This document shows, piece by piece, positions 5,460 through 12,351 of a stretch of 12,351 nt of DNA. The number at the start of each line of letters is the position of its first letter. The stretch's first letter is position 1. The DNA comes from a bacterium (lineage in GTDB: Bacteria; Tectomicrobia; Entotheonellia; Entotheonellales; Entotheonellaceae), in the NCBI GenBank assembly GCA_027294925.1, contig JAPULM010000221.1:1-12351 (forward strand), read 5' to 3'. The position numbers and the translations under genes were made by a program. The notes beneath the pieces were generated by a model. It was not told the origin of the DNA and searched no databases. It was given only the letters and a program-made list of their open reading frames with translations.

Positions 5460-7589
5460 TTACAGCAAACCAGCCCCCCGCGCCCAGCGGTATTTAGCAC
5501 CAAGCACAGCGACTGGTTTTTCCGTCGTATAGGGGTAAGCCAGAATATCATGCTGCATGAGGTAACGACAAGCTTCTTCAACTTCAACGTCACCCACCAG
5601 GGATACCACCACGGGCTTGTCAATACCGCCCTGACGCGCTGCTTCAACAACCTCGCTCAGCAACTCGGCAAACACCATGGGCGGCGTAATGATGGTATGC
5701 CAGTAGCCCAGAATCAAGGCATGGATACGGTCATCGTCTAACGCCAGTTTAATGGTATTGCGGTAGGTGGTTGGCGGCTCACCACCGGTGATATCAATCG
5801 GGTTACCGGAGGCCCCGAAGGGTGGAATAAATTCCTTGAACGCTGCATCGAGATCATCCGGCATGCGCATCAGTTGCAGGCCGTTGTCCACGCAAGCGTC
5901 TGACAGCAACACGCCGGAACCACCTGCCCCCGTCACGATGACGATGTTTTCACCCTTAGGGGTCGGCAGGACCTGCAAGCCACGAGCAAATTCAAGCATA
6001 TCGTTGAGACTATAAGCCCGAATCACGCCACTCTGGCGTAACACGGCATCATAAACCTTGTCGTTGCCGGCAAGGGCGCCGGTATGTGAACTGGCGGCGC
6101 GTGCCCCCATCGCCGTACGTCCGGCTTTCAGCACCACAATCGGTTTCTGCTTTGATACCCGCTGCGCCACTTCGGCAAAGGCGCGCCCGTCTTTCAAATC
6201 CTCAACGTGCATAGCGATGACCTGGGTATTGGGATCTTGCTCGAAAAAGGTCAACAGATCGTCCTCGTCAATATCCGACTTGTTGCCCAATCCGACAATA
6301 GCCGACACACCCATTTGGGTCGAGCGGCTAAAACCAATAATCGCCATGCCGACCCCGCCGCTCTGGGAAGAGAGGGCAACCTGGCCCTTTTCATTGTAGG
6401 GTGTACAGAATGTCGCGCAAAGATTTTTAGGCGTGTAGTAAAATCCATAGATGTTCGGACCCATTAAGCGAATGTGATGCGCTCGCGCCACTCGAACGAC
6501 CTCTTCCTGCAGCTCATGCTCGCCCACTTCGGCAAAACCGGAAGGGATTAAGATGGCGCCAGCGATCTGCTTCTGTCCGACTTCTTCCAACACCTGCGCA
6601 ACAAAACGGGCGGGAATGCAAAAAATGGCAATATCAACCTGGCCGGGAATATCGACCACGCTTTTATAGCACGGCTTGCCTAAAATTGCTTCGGCACGTG
6701 GATGAATCGGATAGATGCCGCCTTGGTAGCCGCCGTTGATAAGGTTCTTCATCACCGAATTGCCAATTTTGCCATCTTCCTGCGAGGCGCCAATAACTGC
6801 CACCGCATCGGGTTGCATGATACGCCGCATCGCCGTTAAGATCTCATCCTGAGAAGGACGAAAGCGCTCAGGAGGCGGCGAGAAATCAACCAAAATACGC
6901 ACATCCACAGCTGTTGCGCCATGACTGGTGGCAAATACCGGATTGAGATCCATTTCACTGATTTGCGGAAAATCGTGCACCAATTGCGACACCTGCTCGA
7001 TCAGGGTCCCTAGGGCCTCGCGATCGACCCCTGCTGCGCCACGCACACCGTTCAGAATCTCAGCCCCACCAATATCGTCCAGCATAGAGAGCGCTTGCTG
7101 GCGCGTTGCAGGGGCCAACCGGAAGGTAATATCCTGCATGACTTCGACCAACACACCGCCAAGCCCAAAGGCCACCAGTTTGCCAAAACTGGGGTCAGTG
7201 GTAGCGCCGATGATCACTTCCAGCGCCGCCGGTAGCATCTGCTGCACCTGCACCCCCGCAATGTTGGCGTCGGGCTTATAAGCTTTTGCATTGTTAATGA
7301 TCGTGGCGTACCCCTGCTCCACCTCAGCTGCACTGGCGAGACCAGTCAACACGCCGCCGGCATCTGTCTTATGCAAAATATCACCGGAAACGATTTTCAA
7401 AACGACTGCATAGCCCATCTCAGCAGCCAACCGTACAGCCTCATCAGCCGATGTCGCCAAGCCTTCTGGCGGGGTGGGAATGCCATACGCATCACAGATA
7501 CGCTTACCTTCCAACGCAGTGAGCACCGTCCGCCCGTCGGTCTTGACCTGATCGATCACCGCCCGCACCACCGCCTGGTCGTCGCTCAT
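5460..7589 (-). CDS. ADP-forming acyl-CoA ligase (ATP-grasp domain first)
   Basis: A 709-residue NDP-forming acyl-CoA synthetase catalysing acid + CoA + ATP to acyl-CoA + ADP + phosphate, reversibly. The order is ATP-grasp (about 20-235), CoA-binding Rossmann (about 250-345, with VAVIGAS at 263-269), then the two succinyl-CoA-ligase-like subdomains (about 400-540 and 545-709). This is permuted relative to the more usual CoA-binding-first arrangement. The phosphorylated His is H502 (SSHTGALAG), and the ATP-grasp His is H73 (ILHKTDAGG); both are needed in studied ACD enzymes for phosphate relay. The ATG has GAGGAG 7 nt upstream. It lies 61 nt after the YgfZ-like gene in the same direction. The acid substrate cannot be read; the hotdog and thiolase-like genes nearby suggest a branched or complex acid. 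Confidence 0.92.
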   Translation of the reverse strand: MSDDQAVVRAVIDQVKTDGRTVLTALEGKRICDAYGIPTPPEGLATSADEAVRLAAEMGYAVVLKIVSGDILHKTDAGGVLTGLASAAEVEQGYATIINNAKAYKPDANIAGVQVQQMLPAALEVIIGATTDPSFGKLVAFGLGGVLVEVMQDITFRLAPATRQQALSMLDDIGGAEILNGVRGAAGVDREALGTLIEQVSQLVHDFPQISEMDLNPVFATSHGATAVDVRILVDFSPPPERFRPSQDEILTAMRRIMQPDAVAVIGASQEDGKIGNSVMKNLINGGYQGGIYPIHPRAEAILGKPCYKSVVDIPGQVDIAIFCIPARFVAQVLEEVGQKQIAGAILIPSGFAEVGEHELQEEVVRVARAHHIRLMGPNIYGFYYTPKNLCATFCTPYNEKGQVALSSQSGGVGMAIIGFSRSTQMGVSAIVGLGNKSDIDEDDLLTFFEQDPNTQVIAMHVEDLKDGRAFAEVAQRVSKQKPIVVLKAGRTAMGARAASSHTGALAGNDKVYDAVLRQSGVIRAYSLNDMLEFARGLQVLPTPKGENIVIVTGAGGSGVLLSDACVDNGLQLMRMPDDLDAAFKEFIPPFGASGNPIDITGGEPPTTYRNTIKLALDDDRIHALILGYWHTIITPPMVFAELLSEVVEAARQGGIDKPVVVSLVGDVEVEEACRYLMQHDILAYPYTTEKPVAVLGAKYRWARGAGLL

Positions 7590-7650
7590 CTATCGTCTCC
7601 TCACTTGCACTGTATGGTAGAAGGATCAGGTTTGGCCCTGTTCTGTTGAT

Positions 7651-8754
7651 CTAAACAACATCGACACTTGATGTCCTAACGAAGGGCAATTCGGTAACGG
7701 TTGCTCGCATTGAGGTGTCGTTACTTCGTATATCCAACTGCGTTCCGGCTTGCCAAACCTCCCGGCGTACATAACCCAAGGCGATATTCTGCCGCCGGGC
7801 AGGAGAATAGGTCGCGCTGGTAACCCAGCCCACCTCGCGCTGGGGCGAAACGACTTTGGCGCCAGACTCAGGTAGTCTATCCCCAGCAAGTAAAAAACCA
7901 ACCAGTTTGCGATTAACGTGGCCACGTGCATCGATGCGCGAAATGACTTCCTGACCGATGTAACAGCCCTTCGTATAACTGATGGCTGCATCGAGATTGG
8001 CTTCGATTGGGATCGTGTTATCCGTCACCTCACGTCCATAGATGGGGATACCAGCTTCGATGCGCAGCATTTCTAATGCCGCCAAGCCCACAGGACACGC
8101 CTCACACGCCTCACGGTGTTGCCATAGTGCCTGCCACACCGTCGGCAATGCATCAAGTGCCATCAGCAATTGGTAGCCCAATTCGCCCGTATGACTGCGC
8201 CGCACCAAGCGGACATCATACCCACCGATGTGGTATTGGAGGTGGGCATAGAGGGGTAGCTCCGGCACCTCCGGCGCCAAAGCCAGAGCGAGTAGATGTG
8301 CAGCGCGAGGTCCTTGTAACGACAGCAACCCCCACTGCGAACTCTCATCATGCAAGGTTACATCCTCGGAGATGACGAACCCTTCAATGGCTTCGATAAA
8401 CGGCCGCACAACATGCGGTTCCATATCGAGCCAATACACATCGCGATCCGCATAAACGACAAAGTCAGCAATCACCCGCCCCTTGTTGGTTAAAAAGGTC
8501 GTGTAACAACCCTGCCCGGGCTCCAGACTTGCCGTATCATTGGACACCATCGCATGCAGAAAACGCTGCCGATCCGTGCCGCTCATCCGTAGCAGGCCAC
8601 GGTGTGAGAGGTCACTCAAGCCAACACCGTGGCGAACCGCCTGATATTCAGATTGCGGGTCGCCGTAATGGTGCGGCAATTCCCAACCAGCCACCTCGGT
8701 GTAAGTCGCACCCAACGCCTGTTGCACGTTAAACAGCGAGCTGCGCTGTATCAT
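7651..8754 (-). CDS. YgfZ/GcvT-family folate-binding protein
   Basis: A 367-residue protein with the GcvT fold. It carries the YgfZ signature KGCYIGQE (262-269, conserved C264) followed by SRIDARGHVNRKLVG. Upstream are RIEAGIPIYGREV (231-243) and LLSLQGPRA, which line the folate pocket in the family. At the position of GcvT's catalytic Asp (GGVIDD-type) it reads GRVIADF, with Ala, arguing against glycine-cleavage aminomethyl transfer. YgfZ proteins use folate to support some Fe-S enzymes. Its ATG directly abuts the hotdog gene's TAG, indicating translational coupling, so here it may serve the operon's acyl-CoA pathway, for example as a folate-dependent demethylase or an Fe-S helper. That role is inference. 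Confidence 0.85.
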   Translation of the reverse strand: MIQRSSLFNVQQALGATYTEVAGWELPHHYGDPQSEYQAVRHGVGLSDLSHRGLLRMSGTDRQRFLHAMVSNDTASLEPGQGCYTTFLTNKGRVIADFVVYADRDVYWLDMEPHVVRPFIEAIEGFVISEDVTLHDESSQWGLLSLQGPRAAHLLALALAPEVPELPLYAHLQYHIGGYDVRLVRRSHTGELGYQLLMALDALPTVWQALWQHREACEACPVGLAALEMLRIEAGIPIYGREVTDNTIPIEANLDAAISYTKGCYIGQEVISRIDARGHVNRKLVGFLLAGDRLPESGAKVVSPQREVGWVTSATYSPARRQNIALGYVRREVWQAGTQLDIRSNDTSMRATVTELPFVRTSSVDVV

Positions 8755-9594
8755 CTAGTCTTGCCCTTTCCGTGGTTGATAAATACACGCATGGGTGACC
8801 CGTTGCGCGGCCTCTGCGTTAGCCGACAGCAGCACATCAAGCACCACAAATTCATGTCCTTTCTTTTCGAACTTGTCAACCGGCACCCCACGCACTTCTA
8901 TCGCGTCACCGACACGGCACGGTCGGTACATGGCAATCTCACTGGCGACGTGCATCCAGGGGCCAAGCTGAAAGCGCTCGGAAAAGATGCGGTTACACTG
9001 GTGCAATAAGAAACCCGGATGGACGCAAGCCTTATTCCCCTGATAGACTTCCAGATCATCATCGTAGGTGCGGCAGTAGGCCTGATTATCGGCCTCGGTT
9101 ACGGTGAAACGCAGAGCGGGTAGAGGTTCGCCAACCACAATGGCGTCCCAGCTCACCGGAATACTGGGCTGTCCGGCGACGCCAGCCGCGACCTCATCAA
9201 GCCCAGGCGCTGTCCTAGTATGGGTCAGCAAGGTAGCAGTCCCCACGCCGCAATCAATGCCTTGCGCATTGGTGCTACGGACATCAAAACTGACCGTATC
9301 CTCAGTGGTGCCCGACACCGTCGCCACAACCGTCACCTGGTCACCGTCATAACAGGGCTTAACGAGTTTGACTTGCGCCCGTCCCTGGGCCAGCCACGTC
9401 TCCCCTAACTGCTGCATCAGAGGATAGGTCATATAGGCATAGACGGTGACACCCGGCACCAATCCAGCACGAAAACCGTATTGTGCGGCAACACGATCGT
9501 CGTGAATCTTATTAGCGCTATCCGCCCCATCGTTATGCGCTTTTAGCGCATGAGCGGGCAGCATCATACCAATTGTATAAGGCTCATTTGTCAC
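8755..9594 (-). CDS. Double-hotdog MaoC-like protein
   Basis: A 279-residue protein with two hotdog halves. The N-terminal half has NKIHDDRVAAQYGF (about 28-41) and AGLVPGVTVYAYM, matching the MaoC/R-hydratase region. The C-terminal half has HPGFLLHQCNR and ends with RVTHACIYQPR. MaoC hydratases add water to trans-2-enoyl-CoA using Asp and His of a D-x-N-P-x-H motif. Here the His (H31) and Asn (N28) are present but the Asp position is Ser and Pro is Lys, so hydratase activity is uncertain and thioesterase or binding roles are possible. GTG at 9594 is chosen because GGAG lies 6 nt upstream; the in-frame TTG at 9606 has a weaker site. It starts 20 nt after the TPR gene and abuts the YgfZ-like gene. 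Confidence 0.82.
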   Translation of the reverse strand: MTNEPYTIGMMLPAHALKAHNDGADSANKIHDDRVAAQYGFRAGLVPGVTVYAYMTYPLMQQLGETWLAQGRAQVKLVKPCYDGDQVTVVATVSGTTEDTVSFDVRSTNAQGIDCGVGTATLLTHTRTAPGLDEVAAGVAGQPSIPVSWDAIVVGEPLPALRFTVTEADNQAYCRTYDDDLEVYQGNKACVHPGFLLHQCNRIFSERFQLGPWMHVASEIAMYRPCRVGDAIEVRGVPVDKFEKKGHEFVVLDVLLSANAEAAQRVTHACIYQPRKGQD

Positions 9595-9614
9595 CTTAGA
9601 CTCCAAACTGTCTC

Positions 9615-11219
9615 TTATGCCCTTGCCGCCCGCGCCGCGACACCATCGCGTTCTGTGTTGATTTCCTTCACATCTACCCAGCGGCTTACGTACTGACCGA
9701 GTGTCATACTTTTCCCCAGAAGCGCGATGGTATCCGTCACCAAGGCCGCCTCAGGACCAGGGCGGCCCTGCACGGCTTCGCCTAGCACGCCGCGCACGAT
9801 GTCCCAGCTCTCACTCAAGGCAAACTGTCTGTCATCAGCTTTAAGATCAGCCACTAACGCAGCACATTTTGGCCGTAGCGCAGCCGTCTTCATCCCCCCG
9901 CAAGCATTGGCAAAGATGCCAATTGCGGTCAGCCACACCCGACCGCCCCAGCCTGCCCACTGTAGGCCGCGCTCAGCTGCTTCGGCAGCAGCTTGCCATT
10001 GTCGGGTCGCTAGCCGGGAGAATGCCAGTGCAAGATGGTTACTCACATGACCAGGATAGTGGTTGACAGCCCGTTGAGCACATTTTGCAGCCTCATCAAA
10101 ACGCCTCAGTTGTAATAGAACACGACTCGCAGCAGCGAGCAAATGGGCATGGAATTTAGGCGGCACATTGGTCAAGCCATCCTCGTACGCGACAAGCGCT
10201 TGATGCAATTTTTGTTGGCGTTCAGACGGATGTCGCTGGTGGCCCGCACGCCGCTGTTGTAGCGCGCCTCGCAGGCGATAAATATTGTAGTCCTTGCGGT
10301 TACGAGCCTGGGCGGTTGCCAGATCATCGAGAATACGCTTTTCGTCTTCGCGGCGTCCACGCCGAAAATACGCTTCAGCCCGACTAACGAAACAACCCAC
10401 ATCGGCCGTATTACGCTCCAGCCCCTCCGTTGCCAAATCGATCGCTGACTCATATGCGCCAGACTCGGTTTCAAGCTCAATGAGCTGATAGCGAGCGACA
10501 CTATTATAGGGATTGAGTGCCAACACCTGTGCCAACGTCTCCTTGGCTCGTTGCGGATCCAGTTGCCTTTGTACCGCACCTAGTGTCAACAGGTCTTCCT
10601 GTTTGGGCTCCCCTCCTTGGGCGCTTATCAGCTGATTGAGATGCGCCTCTGCCTCGCTATAAAGACCGAGGGTTTGTTCGCACTGTGCAACGAAGCTAAG
10701 CCGTCGTACATCTCCAGCCGGCAAGCCGGCCAGCAGATGGGGCAGGGCATCTGCATAGTGCTTATTCTGACACATCGATTCGCCCAATAACCAGTTTATC
10801 TCAACACTGTCAGGATGGGCTTCAACCGCCGCCTGTAGCAATTTGACGGCTTCTGTATGATCACCCTGGGCCAACAACAGCCGGGCCGGAGCAAGAACTT
10901 CTTGCTGAGCCACTGTAAGCCGCAAGCTTGCAAGCTGTTCTAACAGCTGTACCGTCTCTGACGACAGGGCATCAAGGCGGCTACAAAGCGTTTGCCTTTG
11001 TGCTTCTGCAGTATGCAGATGTGTCGCAGCAGTGGCGAGTTGTTGTTCAAGATGCTGGGAACGGCGCCCCACCATAAACAACAATATACACCCGACAATA
11101 CTTGGCAGTGTATATTGTCCTCCCCCCGCTATAAACGAAGCGAAAGGGTCATAGCCTAAGGTGCTTAGGAACGTTGTGAGCGCCAGCAAGATTAAACCGA
11201 TGCGTAGTTGAAGCGGCAT
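9615..11219 (-). CDS. Membrane-anchored TPR protein
   Basis: A 534-residue protein. Two hydrophobic segments (about 5-22 and 38-51) are joined by a glycine-rich turn and anchor it in the inner membrane. A coiled coil (about 53-110, rich in Gln/Leu/Glu) follows, then several tetratricopeptide repeats (about 110-430) such as GDHTEAVKLLQAAVEAHP and FDEAAKCAQRAVNHYPG. The cytoplasmic repeats likely bind protein partners; the architecture resembles LapB-like scaffolds, but no LapB-specific rubredoxin cysteines are seen. ATG at 11219 is chosen because GAGGTG lies 4 nt upstream; the in-frame ATG at 11249 lacks a good site. It is the first gene of the minus-strand operon, 20 nt ahead of the hotdog gene. 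Confidence 0.82.
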   Translation of the reverse strand: MPLQLRIGLILLALTTFLSTLGYDPFASFIAGGGQYTLPSIVGCILLFMVGRRSQHLEQQLATAATHLHTAEAQRQTLCSRLDALSSETVQLLEQLASLRLTVAQQEVLAPARLLLAQGDHTEAVKLLQAAVEAHPDSVEINWLLGESMCQNKHYADALPHLLAGLPAGDVRRLSFVAQCEQTLGLYSEAEAHLNQLISAQGGEPKQEDLLTLGAVQRQLDPQRAKETLAQVLALNPYNSVARYQLIELETESGAYESAIDLATEGLERNTADVGCFVSRAEAYFRRGRREDEKRILDDLATAQARNRKDYNIYRLRGALQQRRAGHQRHPSERQQKLHQALVAYEDGLTNVPPKFHAHLLAAASRVLLQLRRFDEAAKCAQRAVNHYPGHVSNHLALAFSRLATRQWQAAAEAAERGLQWAGWGGRVWLTAIGIFANACGGMKTAALRPKCAALVADLKADDRQFALSESWDIVRGVLGEAVQGRPGPEAALVTDTIALLGKSMTLGQYVSRWVDVKEINTERDGVAARAARA

Positions 11220-11318
11220 GCAACACCTCGATATCCATTTTATAATCATTCAGCCATCCACATAGAACGTGGCGATCTATGAACCTGGAGTCATGTCCTT
11301 TTTTAATTCGGAAGGCCT

Positions 11319-11347
11319 ATCATACACGCTTGGCCACGCCTCGTCTA
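11319..11347 (-). promoter_or_regulatory. Candidate promoter of the TPR/hotdog/ligase operon
   Basis: On the minus strand TAGACG (11347-11342, four of six matches to TTGACA) is followed, after 17 bp, by TATGAT (11324-11319, five of six matches to TATAAT). The start would be near 11312, about 90 nt before the TPR gene's ATG. The leader contains no recognised riboswitch. Confidence 0.45.
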
Positions 11348-11978
11348 CACCTGGGGTATAGAATTCAAGCTGCCGTGGCGGAACCGGTCAAAAAGCTGCA
11401 TTGGCGTTATTGGCTTGGCATCTCGAGGCATGGGCAGGGTTGGCAAATAGACGATGTCATATCGCGCTATCAGATGCGTGTCCTTAAACCAAAGGACAGC
11501 TGCGACACATGAGGTACAATCCTGGGTGCAACGTCACGCCCCGTGCCATGAAGTACGATGGCATCTGATTTTAAAGGCCTTACGCTGTCGCCATGCAATC
11601 GATTATCCGATCGGATACTGCTAAATCATGCCCCGGTTGATGTACGGTCGATGTCAAAATGCCAATATGAATACCAGCCACCGAGGAGCCGGTTCGCCAC
11701 GCCGGCCCCTTTTGTCCTTCAGATCGTCCGTATTGTAGAGGCGGGAAAACCGTCGGAAGGAAAATTCGTTCTATGGAGGCTCATTCCTTTTCAGTGCAAC
11801 CAACACAGATCAGAGCTATCCATCATAAATAGAAAGACTTATAAGAAACACTTAGAATCCTCCCTAGCGTTTCATATGGAAGGATCGCCCCCTTCGAGGC
11901 GTTGAATAGACGAGACAAATTCCCGTCAGCTATAGGCATCGCCCAAATATGAAGCCTGTTTCATTCTCGGAGGAGACG
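11348..11978. other. Non-coding or decayed region, AT-richer
   Basis: No convincing gene. Two plus-strand reading frames (11279-11512 and 11558-11905) lack clear ribosome sites and recognisable sequence. Two small hairpins are visible: TGCCAT/ATGGCA at 11544-11563, and GCCGG/CCGGC at 11688-11706 followed by CCCTTTT. The stretch borders an IS remnant and may be decayed accessory DNA. Confidence 0.5.
11688..11713 (+). terminator. Weak terminator-like hairpin
   Basis: GCCGG (11688-11692) pairs with CCGGC (11702-11706) across a 9-nt loop, followed by CCC and four T residues. The stem is short and there is no clear gene upstream, so this is tentative. Confidence 0.25.
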
Positions 11979-11997
11979 ATGATAGATCGTGACGTAT

Positions 11998-12279
11998 TCA
12001 GCCACAATGCTCAAGAAGCCTCAGACCTAACTGAAATAGACTTAAATCACATCGTTTTCTACGATGGATGACACCTTGCCATCCATCCTTTTTACAGCGT
12101 GAACCTAAATATACAATCCATATGTAGGCTAAACATGCTGCTATGAGTAACCGCGACAGACGCTGGGGGTCTGAGAGATGAGACTTGTGAATATGGAAAC
12201 CTCGGCTTTTCTGATCTGAAAAAAAGGTCTCAATGGTATAATCACAAATGACAAATTCTGCATGACCCGTTTGGGTCAA
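11998..12279 (-). pseudogene. IS4-type transposase, C-terminal remnant
   Basis: The frame encodes IETFFSDQKSRGFHIHKSH and then the RLSRLLIAACLAYIWIVYLG stretch, typical of the C-terminal end of IS4-group DDE transposases. The catalytic Glu (E17 of this frame) and the Lys seven residues later (K24) fit the E(6)K part of the Y-R-E-K signature. The Tyr and Arg that should precede the Glu are absent, and a TAA stop lies three codons before the frame's first TTG. The protein's N-terminal bulk, including both catalytic Asp residues, is thus missing or frame-shifted. The C-terminus (DLSLFQLGLRLLEH) looks intact. No terminal inverted repeat or target duplication could be identified, and the other end lies beyond the window. 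Confidence 0.75.
12063..12093 (+). terminator. Perfect hairpin with T tract inside the IS remnant
   Basis: GATGGATG (12063-12070) pairs perfectly with CATCCATC (12080-12087) across a 9-nt loop, then C and five T residues. It is oriented to stop transcription entering the element from its 3' side, antisense to the transposase. IS elements often carry such blocks against outside read-through. Confidence 0.5.
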
Positions 12280-12351
12280 CTCCAGTTATCTTGATGGCGA
12301 CGTCCGTTAAGATTACGGGACAAAAAAAGGGGCTAATTTCTGAGTATCTTC

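Noticed and set aside
5460..9594. DMSP demethylation cluster (DmdA, CoA ligase, hydratase)
   Set aside because: The GcvT-fold protein has the YgfZ KGCYIGQE signature, the ligase is ADP-forming rather than AMP-forming, and no DmdC-type dehydrogenase is present.
11220..11250. TATAAA box close to the TPR gene as its promoter
   Set aside because: No -35 match at 16-18 bp, and it would leave a leader of only about 10 nt. The site at 11319-11347 is better.
11279..11512. 77-residue plus-strand frame
   Set aside because: No ribosome site, no recognisable sequence, and it covers the candidate promoter on the other strand.
11558..11905. 115-residue plus-strand frame
   Set aside because: No ribosome site or domain, a composition like random translation, and it contains a terminator-like hairpin.

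Overview
The window comes from a bacterium of moderate GC content with strong Shine-Dalgarno sites and sigma70-like promoters. It carries a gene of the F420-linked (MSMEG_4141-like) luciferase-like monooxygenase type, a thiolase-fold/DUF35 pair, an ADP-forming acyl-CoA ligase and a response-regulator/nucleotide-cyclase pair. This mix is common in uncultivated, metabolically rich lineages. Tectomicrobia (Entotheonella-like) or Chloroflexota are guesses from gene content, not from a marker gene.

Layout. (1) 1-1608, minus strand: a signalling operon with a stand-alone receiver protein followed by a receiver-class III nucleotide cyclase that runs off the left edge; its promoter is at about 1656-1684. 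(2) 1609-2010: a divergent intergenic region with an orphan terminator-like hairpin (1834-1893, plus strand) and an extended -10 promoter (1955-1963) for the next operon. (3) 2011-4611, plus strand: a thiolase-like protein without the usual nucleophilic cysteine, a DUF35 zinc-ribbon/OB-fold partner joined by an ATGA overlap, and, after 100 nt, an F420-type oxidoreductase. (4) 4612-4850: a convergent intergenic region with a nested inverted repeat. (5) 11219-4851, minus strand: a five-gene run reading membrane-anchored TPR protein, double-hotdog MaoC-like protein, YgfZ/GcvT-like folate-binding protein, ADP-forming acyl-CoA ligase and a small exported protein. The first three are 0-20 nt apart. 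(6) 11220-12351: an AT-richer tail with no convincing gene until a 3' remnant of an IS4-type transposase (11998-12279, minus).

Inferred function. The convergent operons together hold a CoA ligase, a hotdog-fold acyl-CoA enzyme, a thiolase-fold carbon-carbon lyase candidate with DUF35, and an F420-type redox enzyme. This resembles the logic of steroid side-chain shortening (MaoC, DUF35 and Ltp2-type aldolase), with an ADP-forming ligase in place of an AMP-forming one. The true substrate cannot be read from the sequence. The strongest points for a second look are the atypical active-site residues in the cyclase, thiolase-like, MaoC-like and YgfZ-like proteins, and the unexplained hairpin at 1834-1893. 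No CRISPR array, tRNA, rRNA or complete mobile element was found.
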